Assembly (NCBI GenBank): GCA_028876495.1
Contig: JAGWRO010000089.1
Location: forward strand, 176,598 to 240,597
Direction of reading: 5' to 3'
DNA length: 64,000 nt
DNA from: Bacteroidota bacterium
Lineage (GTDB): Bacteria > Bacteroidota > Bacteroidia > Chitinophagales > Chitinophagaceae
The notes beneath the pieces are model-generated. The model saw only the letters and a program-made list of their open reading frames with translations, made no database searches and was not told the DNA's origin. The position numbers and the translations under genes are program-made. Every line of letters begins with the position of its first letter. The first letter of the stretch is position 1. Of this stretch, positions 34,528 to 44,020 are shown one piece after another.

Positions 34528-37500
34528 TCATTGGTTGTTTTTTACGTGAGAGAAATGCATACATCGCCGGCACAACATACAAAGTAAGAATCAGTGAAAA
34601 CATAATGCCACCAACAATTACGATTCCCAACGGCACACGGCTTGTGGAAGCGTCCCCGATAGAAAGTGCCAAAGGCAAGGCGCCAAGAGACATTGCAAGA
34701 CTTGTCATCAATATCGGCCTTAAACGTAAATAAGCTGATTCAACTACTGCGTCTGTTTTTTTCATGCCCTGGTCTCTTTTCTGGTTGGCAAATTCAACAA
34801 TAAGAATACCATTTTTGGTTACCAAACCGATCAGCATAATCATTCCTATCTGGGAAAAAATATTAAAAGTTTGCCCGAAAAGCCACAACGAAAGTAAAGC
34901 TCCTGCCAAGGCCAGCGGTACAGTAATCATGATGATAAACGGATCGATAAAGCTTTCAAACTGTGCGGCAAGAACCAAATAAATAAGTATGAGTGCCAAT
35001 ACAAAGGCAAATAACGTATTGCCTGAACTTTCTGAATAATCCCTGGAAGTGCCGCTGAGTGCAGTGGTGAAAGAATCGTCTAGTAATTTTTTGGCAATCC
35101 GGTTCATTTCCGCTACACCTTCACCTACTGTTTTTCCAGGGGCAAGCCCTGCAGAAATGGTGGCAGATTTATAACGGTTGAAATGATAAATAGTTGGTGG
35201 AGCTGAAGCTTCAGAAATGGTAACCAGGTTATCAAGCCCGATATTCTCACCGCGATCGTTTCTCACCATAATCTTACTAAGGTCATTCGGGTCATCTCTG
35301 TCGCTGCGGTCAACCTGTCCAAGCACCTGGTACTGTTTTCCAGATTTCAAAAAATAGCCGAGCCTTCTGTCACTGTAAGCCAGTTCCAGCGCCTGGTTAA
35401 TGTCATCCACATTTACTCCTAATTCGCTTGCGCGAAGGCGGTCAATATTAATTCTCAACTCCGGCTTATTGAATTTAAGATCCGCGTCAACGCCCTGCAG
35501 GATGGGACTTTTCTTTGCTTCATCCAAAAATTCAGGAAGCACTTTTTTTATTTTATCAAAGTCGTTATTCTGAATTACAAATTCAATGGGTTGTCCGCCA
35601 CGCCTGTTTGTAGAAATGGTTTCCTGCTGGCTCGCAAATGCTCTTCCCTGCGAATATTTTCTAAGATTTCGGTTTACCATATTCACTATATCCTGTTGCG
35701 ACCTGACCCTGTCTTTAGGATCAACAAGTCCTACACTAAAAAAGCCTGAATTGATGGAACCGCCACCAAACCCCGGTGAGGTAAGGCTGATCATCATCTT
35801 TTTTTCAGGGATGGAATCTTCCAAAAACTGGCTCAGGGTATCCATATAAGAATCCATGTAATCATAGGAAGTGCCTTCGGGTGCAGTTACACCTAACCGA
35901 AATTGACTTCGGTCTTCCATAGGGGCAAGTTCTGAAGGTAAAGAAGTAAAGATAAAATAGATGATAGCTAAACAAATGGCAACAAGCCCCAGGGCTACCC
36001 ATTTGAAATTCATAAAGGCAGCGAGGCTTTTTTTGTAACCGTTTTCCATCGCCACAAAAAATGGTTCGGTCTTTTTATAAAACCATGAGTGGCCTATTTT
36101 TTTATGAGTAAGTTTTACGTTAAGAACAACTGTTAAGGTAAGCGATACAAATGCAGAAATTAATACAGCTCCGGCTACAACAATACCAAATTCACGAAAC
36201 AACCTTCCTACAAATCCCTGTAAAAAAACAATCGGTAGAAACACAATCGCCAATGTGATGGAGGTAGAAATTACGGCAAAATAAATTTCTTTGGCACCTT
36301 CTTTGGCTGCCTTATACTTATTCATGCCGGCTTCAATTTTCTTAAATATATTTTCCGTGACGACAATACCATCATCTACTACAAGCCCCGTGGCAAGCAC
36401 AATACCGAGCAGCGTAAGTACATTAATAGTGAATCCAAAAATATACATGATAAAAAAAGCACCGATCAATGAAACAGGAATATCAAACAGTGGCCGCAGT
36501 GCAAGAATCCAATCGCGGAAAAATAAATAGATGATGAGAATTACCAAGCCTAATGCAATCAAAAGTGTTTCTTCAACTTCAGAAATTGATTTTTTAATGA
36601 AAGTCGTTTGATCAAATGCCACAGCCATTTTCAAATCCTGCGGAACCTCTTTTTTGATATTGTCCAGTCTTTTATAAAACTCATTTGCAATTGAAACGTA
36701 ATTAGCTCCCGGTTGAGGAATGATGGCAAGCATAATCATCGGTACGCCACTTTCTTTTAATCCTGATTCTTCATTTTCGGGTCCTAAAACTACGTCTGCT
36801 ACATCTTTCAATTTTATATTTACTCCACCAATATTTTTTACGATAAGGTTGTTGAACTGTTCTTCTGTATTTAATTTTCCAAAAGTGCGAACAGATAATT
36901 CAGTTGTATTTCCCGAAATTTTTCCGGCTGGTAATTCTACACTTTGAGTCTGTAATGCCGTTTGCACGTCATTCATGGAAATTCCATAAGCTTGCATCTG
37001 GTCAGGCTTAAACCAGATACGCATCGCGTATCTCTTTTCTCCCCAAACTGATATAGAACTCACCCCCGGAATGGTTTGCAATCGTTCTACTATGTTATTT
37101 TCGGCATATTCGGTAACCTGCAAAAGGTTGCGGGTGTTACTTTGAACCGTAACTGCAATAATAGGTTGCGCGTTGGCATCTGCTTTGGAAACAACAGGCG
37201 GTGCATCTATATCCTGGGGCAACTGCCGCGTGGCCTGCGAAACTTTGTCTCTTACATCATTAGCAGCGGTTTCCAAATCAACACTTAATTCGAACTCAAC
37301 ATTAATATTACTTCTTCCCTGGCTGCTCGAGGAACTAATATTTTTCACACCGGGAATTCCGTTAATCGCTTTTTCGAGAGGCTCTGTTATTTGTGATTCT
37401 ATAATATCAGAATTTGCGCCGGCGTAAGAAGTGCTTACCGAGATATTGGGAGGATCAATTGCGGGATAATCTCTAACGCCAAGAAACTTAAAACCGATGA

Positions 37501-37576
37501 TGCCAAACAACACGATTGCCAGGTTTAAAACGATGGCGAACACAGGCCTGCGCAAACTTGTCTCGGAAATATTCAC
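34511..37576 (-). CDS. RND efflux permease (AcrB/MexB-like, HAE1 type)
   Basis: A 1021-residue inner-membrane proton-driven pump with 12 membrane helices and two large periplasmic loops. Family motifs include RRPVFAIVLNLAIVLFG at the N-terminus, GLVVDDGIVVTENI (charged helix-4 residues), and the C-terminal half repeat LVTKNGILIVEFAN. Length is normal for hydrophobe/amphiphile exporters. It lies between adaptor and TolC genes, giving a full pump. Substrates cannot be predicted. Confidence 0.96.
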   Translation of the reverse strand: MNISETSLRRPVFAIVLNLAIVLFGIIGFKFLGVRDYPAIDPPNISVSTSYAGANSDIIESQITEPLEKAINGIPGVKNISSSSSQGRSNINVEFELSVDLETAANDVRDKVSQATRQLPQDIDAPPVVSKADANAQPIIAVTVQSNTRNLLQVTEYAENNIVERLQTIPGVSSISVWGEKRYAMRIWFKPDQMQAYGISMNDVQTALQTQSVELPAGKISGNTTELSVRTFGKLNTEEQFNNLIVKNIGGVNIKLKDVADVVLGPENEESGLKESGVPMIMLAIIPQPGANYVSIANEFYKRLDNIKKEVPQDLKMAVAFDQTTFIKKSISEVEETLLIALGLVILIIYLFFRDWILALRPLFDIPVSLIGAFFIMYIFGFTINVLTLLGIVLATGLVVDDGIVVTENIFKKIEAGMNKYKAAKEGAKEIYFAVISTSITLAIVFLPIVFLQGFVGRLFREFGIVVAGAVLISAFVSLTLTVVLNVKLTHKKIGHSWFYKKTEPFFVAMENGYKKSLAAFMNFKWVALGLVAICLAIIYFIFTSLPSELAPMEDRSQFRLGVTAPEGTSYDYMDSYMDTLSQFLEDSIPEKKMMISLTSPGFGGGSINSGFFSVGLVDPKDRVRSQQDIVNMVNRNLRKYSQGRAFASQQETISTNRRGGQPIEFVIQNNDFDKIKKVLPEFLDEAKKSPILQGVDADLKFNKPELRINIDRLRASELGVNVDDINQALELAYSDRRLGYFLKSGKQYQVLGQVDRSDRDDPNDLSKIMVRNDRGENIGLDNLVTISEASAPPTIYHFNRYKSATISAGLAPGKTVGEGVAEMNRIAKKLLDDSFTTALSGTSRDYSESSGNTLFAFVLALILIYLVLAAQFESFIDPFIIMITVPLALAGALLSLWLFGQTFNIFSQIGMIMLIGLVTKNGILIVEFANQKRDQGMKKTDAVVESAYLRLRPILMTSLAMSLGALPLALSIGDASTSRVPLGIVIVGGIMFSLILTLYVVPAMYAFLSRKKQPMNEALL

Positions 37577-37585
37577 TTTTGTATT

Positions 37586-38650
37586 TTATTTATTTAAAGA
37601 TGAAAGGTTGATTTTACTTCCTGGTTTAATGGATAGTAACCCAGTAGTGATTACGGTATCACCGATTGAAAGGCCACTTAGAATTTCTACTTTCGCTGAA
37701 TCTCTTGTGCCGGTGGTTACTATTTTAAAATACGCTGAACCTCCATTGTAAGTAATCACTTTTTTATCTCTTGCTTCAGGAATAATGGCCTGTGTAGGTA
37801 TCATCACTGCATCGCTATTATCTCCCATATCAAAAGCAACTTTTGCAAAAGAACCTGCCGTAATATTTTTGTCAGTATTCTCTACAACTGCATGCACTTT
37901 CAAACTCCGGTTCTCTTCAGTAATTCCCGATTCTGTTGCAAAAATTTTTGCCTGGTATCTTTTAGGTGATGATTCTGTAGTAAAGAAAATTACATTTCCC
38001 ATTTTAACTTTGGGTGTAAATTTTTCCGGCACACTAAATTCGAGTTTCAATTTAGAATCCTGCCTTATAGTAGTAATAATGGTTGTTGGGGTAATGAAAG
38101 CTCCTATACTTATATTTTTAAAACCAATTTTTCCATCAAAAGGTGCACGGATAATTGTCTTGTCAATGGAAGCTTGTAATACCTGTATGTCTGCTTTGAT
38201 GCTGCTTACATCCAATGCGCTCAAATCATAATCCTGCTGACTGATTCCCCCAATTTTTAAAAGCTCTGCCTGTCGCTCCTGGGTTTTTTGAGCTACCTGT
38301 AACTGTACTTTCAATTTTTGAAGTTGTGCCTGCAGATCACCATCAAAAAGCCTGGCAAGCAAAGTTCCTTTTTTTACATGAGCACCTTCTTGTATCAATA
38401 AATAAGTTACTTTTCCGGATACTTCCGGGTGAATTTCTGTTTCTTCAAAAGGCAATAAAGTTCCTGCAACTTCTATACTTGAATGCAAAACAGATGGACG
38501 AATTATATACCCCTCAACTGCTAAAGCCGGTGGATCTGAAGGTTTTGAACCACCTCTTGGAGGTTCAATTTTATTTGTTTTGCTTCCGCATGAAGAAATA
38601 AGAAATAGTATGATTATTCCTGGTAAGAACTTGCCGTACTTCAATTTCAT
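37586..38650 (-). CDS. RND periplasmic adaptor (membrane fusion protein)
   Basis: A 354-residue lipoprotein adaptor. The lipobox LISSC places the lipidated cysteine at about residue 21. HlyD/AcrA-type lipoyl, helical hairpin and beta-barrel regions follow (GTLLPFEETEIHPEVSGKV at about 63-81; RAPFDGKIGFKNISIGAFI near 169). First gene of the pump operon. A 15-bp palindrome lies 59-73 bases upstream of its start and may be an operator. No local regulator gene is adjacent. Confidence 0.94.
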   Translation of the reverse strand: MKLKYGKFLPGIIILFLISSCGSKTNKIEPPRGGSKPSDPPALAVEGYIIRPSVLHSSIEVAGTLLPFEETEIHPEVSGKVTYLLIQEGAHVKKGTLLARLFDGDLQAQLQKLKVQLQVAQKTQERQAELLKIGGISQQDYDLSALDVSSIKADIQVLQASIDKTIIRAPFDGKIGFKNISIGAFITPTTIITTIRQDSKLKLEFSVPEKFTPKVKMGNVIFFTTESSPKRYQAKIFATESGITEENRSLKVHAVVENTDKNITAGSFAKVAFDMGDNSDAVMIPTQAIIPEARDKKVITYNGGSAYFKIVTTGTRDSAKVEILSGLSIGDTVITTGLLSIKPGSKINLSSLNK

Positions 38651-38708
38651 TTACGATGCTGATTTTTCTGCTGAATTTATATGACGTTTAAATTGCTAAA
38701 ATCCTTCG

Positions 38709-38723
38709 GTGTCATTATGACAC
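38709..38723. promoter_or_regulatory. Palindrome GTGTCAT-T-ATGACAC upstream of RND operon
   Basis: A perfect 7-bp inverted repeat around one central base. It overlaps the purK stop codon and precedes the efflux operon. Its size and symmetry fit an operator for a dimeric repressor, but no T-run follows, so it is not a typical terminator. Confidence 0.4.
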
Positions 38724-39836
38724 AACTTTTAAAAGGTGTTTTACCTTATTGGCTACATGAATTAATTCCTGCCTTTCATTACTTAAAACTGTAACATGCC
38801 CCATCTTTCTTCCCGGCCGTGTTTCTTTTTTTCCATAGATATGCACGAATACGTTTTCAATTTGCAATACTTCTTCCAGGTTTTGATATTTCGCCGGACC
38901 CTTATACCCTTCTTCACCTATCAGGTTTACCATGGAGGAACTCATTATTGGTTTTGTATAACCAAGTGGATAACCGAGCATGATACGCCAGAGCATATCA
39001 AACTGTGAAGAATAAGCGGCCTCAATAGTGTGGTGCCCGCTGTTGTGAACTCGTGGTGCTGTTTCATTTACCAGCACATTATCATCAATATCTATAAATA
39101 ATTCAACTGCAAAGATACCCGGGCTTTTAAGATTTTTGGCAACCGTTAATGCTATCGCTTCTGCCTTCCATAAAGTTTTTTCGCTAATATTGGCAGGGCA
39201 CAACTGGTATTCCAATAAGTTAAGGTCCTGGTTAAAGATCATTTCTACCGGCGGATAAAGCGCTGTTTTCCCATCCTCGCTTATAGCTACAATGATGGAA
39301 ATTTCTTTTTTAATACTTACTAATTTTTCCAGAACTGCTTCTTCATTAAAAGCTTTATCAAAATCTTTTTCATTTTTTAAGATCTGAACACCCCTTCCGT
39401 CATAACCGCCGTGAGCAAGTTTGTGTGCTGCCGGTAAATAATTTAAATGATTTTGCAGTTGTTCTTTTTTTGAAGTAACAATAAATGGCGAAGTGGGAAT
39501 TTCATTCTCTTTATAGAAATTTTTCTGCTCAATTTTATTTTTTATAATTTCCAATGCTTCAGGTCTTGGATATACTTTTACACCTTCGGCTTCCAGTTTT
39601 TTTAAAGCATCAACATTTACTGATTCAATTTCAATGGTAATGGAGTCAAGATCTTTTCCGAAATTATAGACATCTTCAAAACTGGTAATATCGCCTTTTG
39701 AAAAATGGTGGCATAAATGAGCGGCAGGACATTCTGCGTCTTTTTCCAAGACAAAAGTCTCAACCGGATAATTAGCTGCGGCTTGTAACAACATCCTTCC
39801 TAATTGCCCTCCGCCAAGTATGCCCACTTTTTTCAT
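38715..39836 (-). CDS. purK: 5-(carboxyamino)imidazole ribonucleotide synthase
   Basis: A 373-residue ATP-grasp enzyme of purine synthesis. N-terminal VGILGGGQLGRMLLQAA, ATP-grasp residues around KLAHGGYDGRGVQIL, and NETAPRVHNSGHHTIEA are present. Normally encoded with purE; here the two are separated by a three-gene RND efflux operon on the same strand. Confidence 0.96.
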   Translation of the reverse strand: MKKVGILGGGQLGRMLLQAAANYPVETFVLEKDAECPAAHLCHHFSKGDITSFEDVYNFGKDLDSITIEIESVNVDALKKLEAEGVKVYPRPEALEIIKNKIEQKNFYKENEIPTSPFIVTSKKEQLQNHLNYLPAAHKLAHGGYDGRGVQILKNEKDFDKAFNEEAVLEKLVSIKKEISIIVAISEDGKTALYPPVEMIFNQDLNLLEYQLCPANISEKTLWKAEAIALTVAKNLKSPGIFAVELFIDIDDNVLVNETAPRVHNSGHHTIEAAYSSQFDMLWRIMLGYPLGYTKPIMSSSMVNLIGEEGYKGPAKYQNLEEVLQIENVFVHIYGKKETRPGRKMGHVTVLSNERQELIHVANKVKHLLKVVS

Positions 39837-39972
39837 TAAAATTTTTTCTGCAAGATAAATGTTAGAAATTTATTAGACGACAACAGTAAATGATTTAGAA
39901 AACATTTAATAGCAGACCAATAAATATCGAAGATTTTTATTTTGATATATCTTAGCAATATTTAAAATTTCA

Positions 39973-41178
39973 ATGAAAAAATTATTCTTTTACTTAAGTT
40001 GCGTGCTATCCACTATTTTCATTGGTTGTTTTCCATCAAAAAAAGCAACGAATACTTCTTCGGAAGTTTCTTTAAACTGGGTTGATCAAAATTTACAGTC
40101 ATCTGCGCAACAATATAAAGTGTTGATGAAACAGGTACACGAAGGCATGATGCCGGAGACATTTGTTGATGGCAAATTGAAAACCTGCGAACCTTCCAAC
40201 TGGATCGCCGGTTTTTATCCCGGAAATTTAATTTTTCTTTTTGAAACCACAGGTGATTCTTCTTTTTATAAAGAGGCGCTACCTAAGATCACATTAATGG
40301 AACGGGAGCAATACAATAAAGGCACGCACGATCTTGGATTTATGATGTATTGCAGCTATGGAAACTTGAATAAAATTTCTCCTGAAGAAAAATATAAAGA
40401 GATATTGTTGAATTCTGCACGATCGTTATCAACCCGCTTCAATCCAAAAGTTGGTTGCATCCGCTCATGGGGAAATTCAAATGATACGACTGAATTTAAA
40501 GTGATCATTGATAACATGATGAACCTTGAATTGCTGATGTGGGCTGCAAAAGAAACAGGAGATAACAACTTTTCTCACATTGCAATTACGCATGCGAATA
40601 CTACAATGGAAAATCATTTCAGGCCTGATAATAGTTCGTATCATGTCGTGATCTACAATCCAAAAACAGGGGAAGTAATTAAAAAAGTAACCGCACAAGG
40701 AGCTGCGAATTCATCTGCATGGGCAAGAGGACAGTCGTGGGGATTGTATGGCTATACCATGATGTACCGCGAAACAAAAGACAAAAAATATTTGGAACAG
40801 GCGCATAAGATTGCGGAATTTATTTTGAATAATCCTCATCTTCCTGCAGATAAAATTCCTTATTGGGATTACGACGCACCGGGAATTCCCAATGCAAAGC
40901 GCGATGCTTCTTCTGCTGCCATTATGGCTTCTGCATTAATCGAACTATCAAAGTACAGCAACGCTTCCTTATCAAAGAAATATTTGAATACGGCTTCTGT
41001 TATTCTTCATTCTCTTTCTTCTCCCCAATACCGCGCTGCTTATGGAAAAGAAGGAGGCTTTCTTTTAAAACACAGTGTAGGAAATATGAATGCCAATGCC
41101 GATGTAGATGTGCCCTTGCCTTACGCAGATTATTATTACCTCGAAGCTTTAATGCGGTATAAAAGTATTCTTCAGTAA
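39973..41178 (+). CDS. GH88 unsaturated glucuronyl hydrolase, lipoprotein
   Basis: A 401-residue lipoprotein (lipobox IFIGC, cysteine 19). The alpha/alpha-barrel GH88 signatures are WIAGFYPGNLIFLFE, NMMNLELLMWAA (with catalytic Asp just before it), SSAWARGQSWGLYGYTMMYRET and YWDYDAPGIPNAKRDASSAAIMASAL. GH88 removes unsaturated uronic acid from oligosaccharides made by polysaccharide lyases. No lyase is encoded in the window, so it may serve a different glycan than the mannan genes next to it. Confidence 0.92.
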   Translation: MKKLFFYLSCVLSTIFIGCFPSKKATNTSSEVSLNWVDQNLQSSAQQYKVLMKQVHEGMMPETFVDGKLKTCEPSNWIAGFYPGNLIFLFETTGDSSFYKEALPKITLMEREQYNKGTHDLGFMMYCSYGNLNKISPEEKYKEILLNSARSLSTRFNPKVGCIRSWGNSNDTTEFKVIIDNMMNLELLMWAAKETGDNNFSHIAITHANTTMENHFRPDNSSYHVVIYNPKTGEVIKKVTAQGAANSSAWARGQSWGLYGYTMMYRETKDKKYLEQAHKIAEFILNNPHLPADKIPYWDYDAPGIPNAKRDASSAAIMASALIELSKYSNASLSKKYLNTASVILHSLSSPQYRAAYGKEGGFLLKHSVGNMNANADVDVPLPYADYYYLEALMRYKSILQ

Positions 41179-41252
41179 AACGATAAATTCCACGGTTTTT
41201 TATTTTAAACAAAAATATTTTTGGTGTTTATAAACTTATTGTCAAACGTTTT

Positions 41253-42371
41253 TTATCCGCGTTCGATGAGTTTATTTTCTTTGATAAAATGAATCAGCAA
41301 ACTGGCGATTTCCCTGTGTTCCTGTAAATCAGGATGACTCATGCAACCATGATTGTATTGCTTTTCAAAAAAATATTTATAAATATTTTTATCTCCGTGT
41401 GCGTGAAAATAATCATCAATTGAAGTAAGATAATTTTTTAAAGCCGCTCTCAGTTTTTCATCCGCCATCGGGCTGCTCAGCAAAATGATTTTCGCGTTTG
41501 CGTATTTACTTCTTACTGTTTTTACGAAATCAACATAAGCAGAGCAAAAGGCTGTTGAATCCTGGATTCCATCGTTTTGGCCCAAACAAATGGTAACAAT
41601 GTCAGGAACATAATCGTTGAAATTGTATGGAATAGAATCGTCGCGCAAATCCATTTTATCATACACTTGTGGCATTAGTATTTTCATCTCGCAACAACTG
41701 TGAATCATTCCAATTCCTGAAACAGAGGTAAGTTCCCATTGTGCGTTTAAAGCCCTTGCAGTAAGCGGCCCGTAAGCCATGTATGCATTATGCTGGTCGT
41801 ACCATTGTCCTTTGCCACAGCCAATTTCAGAAGTGTCATCACCAAAACCACAAGTGATTGAATTTCCTATAAATTCGATTTTTTCAGATGTTTTTGCAGG
41901 TAACTGTAAAAGTCTTTTGCATTCAATTCCTGCAAATTCAAAATAACCGTTTCCTGACTCAGTGTCTTTACAAATGGTAATTGAATGTTCACTGCTACTT
42001 AATCCGTGAAGTGTTATTTTATTTGAAGCAAATTTGGTTTGAAAGCGATACGCTTTTCCGTCAACGATCACTTCCAAATAATTGTGAACATTGTCATATA
42101 AAACCTGGTCGTTAATAAAAAAGGAGCATTCATCTCCATTAAACTTTGCTTTTATATAAACGCCTGGCGACCAGAATCTTGGTAAATCTATATCTGATTT
42201 TTGAATCCTTCCATAATATTGGATCAAAGAATTTCCTGCTTTAAAAAAATCTTTAGCAGTTGATGGAGCACTTGCTTTTTCAATGGTAAAAGAGATTTCT
42301 TTTTGTGCATTTACTACATTGACTGAAAAGAAAATAAGCAACAGGCAAATAGTATTTTTTATTAATCGCAT
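41253..42371 (-). CDS. CE2-like SGNH carbohydrate esterase
   Basis: A 372-residue secreted esterase. Signal peptide about 1-22 (ends VNAQ). N-terminal jelly-roll domain about 25-155; SGNH domain after that, with nucleophile Ser171 in FIGNSITCGFGDD, GQNDG block and C-terminal HPD. The domain order matches CE2 acetyl esterases, which deacetylate xylo- and mannooligosaccharides. It would suit acetylated glucomannan. The AraC regulator gene lies just upstream on the same strand, 32 bases away. Confidence 0.87.
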   Translation of the reverse strand: MRLIKNTICLLLIFFSVNVVNAQKEISFTIEKASAPSTAKDFFKAGNSLIQYYGRIQKSDIDLPRFWSPGVYIKAKFNGDECSFFINDQVLYDNVHNYLEVIVDGKAYRFQTKFASNKITLHGLSSSEHSITICKDTESGNGYFEFAGIECKRLLQLPAKTSEKIEFIGNSITCGFGDDTSEIGCGKGQWYDQHNAYMAYGPLTARALNAQWELTSVSGIGMIHSCCEMKILMPQVYDKMDLRDDSIPYNFNDYVPDIVTICLGQNDGIQDSTAFCSAYVDFVKTVRSKYANAKIILLSSPMADEKLRAALKNYLTSIDDYFHAHGDKNIYKYFFEKQYNHGCMSHPDLQEHREIASLLIHFIKENKLIERG

Positions 42372-42403
42372 GTTTTATTTTTAATGAAAATGAATAGAAT
42401 TAT

Positions 42404-43285
42404 TTAAACAAATGTTCTTACACCAACTGCGTTGTAAGAATTGCGAAACTCTTTTGGGGTACTGTCTTTTTTCTTTTTAAAAATCCGGTTGAAGTTGGAC
42501 ATATTATTAAAACCACATTTGTAAGCAATCTCGTTAACGCTCTGGGTGGTTTCAATAAGCATGCGGGATGCATGGCCCAGCCGCACATCATTTAAGGTAT
42601 CAATAAATGTTTTTCCTGTTCTTAATTTAAAGAACCGGGAGAGAGAAACTTCTGTCATTCCTGCAATTTTAGCCGCATCCTTTAAAGTGATATTCTGACC
42701 GAAATTATGGTTTACGTACTGCATAATGCTTTCAATTCTCCTGCTGTTATACGAAATAGTTTCTTTGTTGAAAGAAGCATCAGAAAGCGTACGGAAATTT
42801 CTTGAAATAGAAAGATCGTGAAGAATAGACATGAGTTCAAGAACTGAATCAAATCCTTGTTTTTCTGTTAGTCCTTTTATTCTTGGCATGATTGATAAAG
42901 TAGTTTCTTTTGAAAACAGAACGCCGCGTGAAGCCCGCTGAAAAAGATTTTTAATAAATGTAAGCTGGTTACGTTGTAAAAACTTTTCTTCAAATAAATC
43001 CCGGTGAAATTGTATCGTGATCTCTTTAATATTTTTTGCCTGGCATTTGTGCGTAAACCATCCATGTTGCAAATTAGAGCCAACCAACACCAGTTCGATA
43101 TCATCAATTTCTTCCACATGGTCGCCGATCACTCTTTGGGCGCCGCAAGCATTTTGAATAAAATTCAATTCTATTTCTTCATGAAAATGCAAAGGGAAAT
43201 CGAATTCATCTTTTATTCTTGAAAACACTGAAAAACAATCGCTTTGGGTAAGTGGGGTAATTTCTCTTAAGAGATTAGGTTTCAT
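42404..43285 (-). CDS. AraC family transcriptional regulator
   Basis: A 293-residue regulator. An N-terminal cupin-type sensing domain spans about 15-110 (FPLHFHEEIELNFIQ). The C-terminal double helix-turn-helix of about 195-290 contains ITLKDAAKIAGMTEVSLSRFFK and VNEIAYKCGFNNMSNFNRIFKK. It probably responds to a sugar from the surrounding catabolic region and may control either strand; direct evidence for its targets is missing. Confidence 0.93.
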   Translation of the reverse strand: MKPNLLREITPLTQSDCFSVFSRIKDEFDFPLHFHEEIELNFIQNACGAQRVIGDHVEEIDDIELVLVGSNLQHGWFTHKCQAKNIKEITIQFHRDLFEEKFLQRNQLTFIKNLFQRASRGVLFSKETTLSIMPRIKGLTEKQGFDSVLELMSILHDLSISRNFRTLSDASFNKETISYNSRRIESIMQYVNHNFGQNITLKDAAKIAGMTEVSLSRFFKLRTGKTFIDTLNDVRLGHASRMLIETTQSVNEIAYKCGFNNMSNFNRIFKKKKDSTPKEFRNSYNAVGVRTFV

Positions 43286-43569
43286 TTCAGAATTGAGTTT
43301 GGTCGAATAAAGTAATAATCAAATCAATAAAGTATTATTTTTTGAGACTAGATAAAAATAAAAAAAATATTGATAGAAAGGTTATTATAGGAGACTATTT
43401 TGAAAAATTTCAATAAAAAAATCTAAGAATAGATAAGAATGCATTGGTTTTAAGTTATAATTTAGAATAGTTTTGATTTATAAAACGTTGGAGGTTAAAC
43501 TAAACGCGGGATAGAAATCCAACAAATAAATCGAATTCTGCTTTTGCCGCCAATAGAGGTATTGCATGA
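43286..43569. other. AT-rich spacer between araC-type gene and decayed fragment
   Basis: Strongly AT-rich at 43300-43480, with no clear -7 box. The last part (43504-43566) is open in the same frame as the downstream fragment until a TGA at 43567, so it probably contains decayed coding sequence. Confidence 0.4.
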
Positions 43570-43878
43570 TTAAATAATGACAAGTTTTTTGAAGGCTTAA
43601 AAGCCATGAAAATTGATGGTGATGCTCCCGGTATTTCAGTGGCCGCATTGGGCGATAATGGAAAAAAAAATTATGCGATACACATGGTAAATAATGGTGC
43701 GTCAAGAAATGTAACCATCAAGGGGCTTCCGCAAAAAGTAACATCATTAAAGATGTTTGTGACCGATAAGGATCAATCAATGAAAGAAGAAAAACCTGTA
43801 AAAGTAATTGATGGAAAAGCAAGGTTTGTATTGATAAAAACAAGTTACATTACCTTACTGGCGGGAGTAAACCAATAA
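43570..43878 (+). pseudogene. C-terminal fragment of a probable secreted glycosidase
   Basis: The frame from 43570 to 43878 encodes about 102 residues (first ATG at 43606), starting NNDKFFEGLKAMKIDGDAPG and ending in a beta-rich stretch (KNYAIHMVNNGASRN, SLKMFVTD, KARFVLIKTSYITLL). This looks like the C-terminal beta-sandwich after a glycosidase barrel: no start signal, no signal peptide, an in-frame TGA just upstream with further open frame before it. It is best explained as the remnant of a gene lost from the mannan region. The parent family is not recognised. It could alternatively be a small intact protein starting at 43606. Confidence 0.5.
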
Positions 43879-44020
43879 ATTATTGAGAAAATTATTTTTA
43901 ATGTTTAAATGGGATGAGGAATACTAAATTGTAAATGCAAGAATTGATGTTGATTGGGGTTGATTAAGATAAAATTATTCTTATTTTGTTGAATGCTTTT
44001 CTACTTTTCTAATTATTAAT

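Noticed and set aside
41210..41223. Palindrome CAAAAATATTTTTG between GH88 and CE2-like genes
   Set aside because: It is perfect but made only of A/T runs in an AT-rich spacer; the stem would be weak, and such palindromes are expected by chance.
43478..43705. Minus-strand open frame across the decayed fragment
   Set aside because: Its composition is unlike a protein and it overlaps the better supported plus-strand glycosidase remnant.
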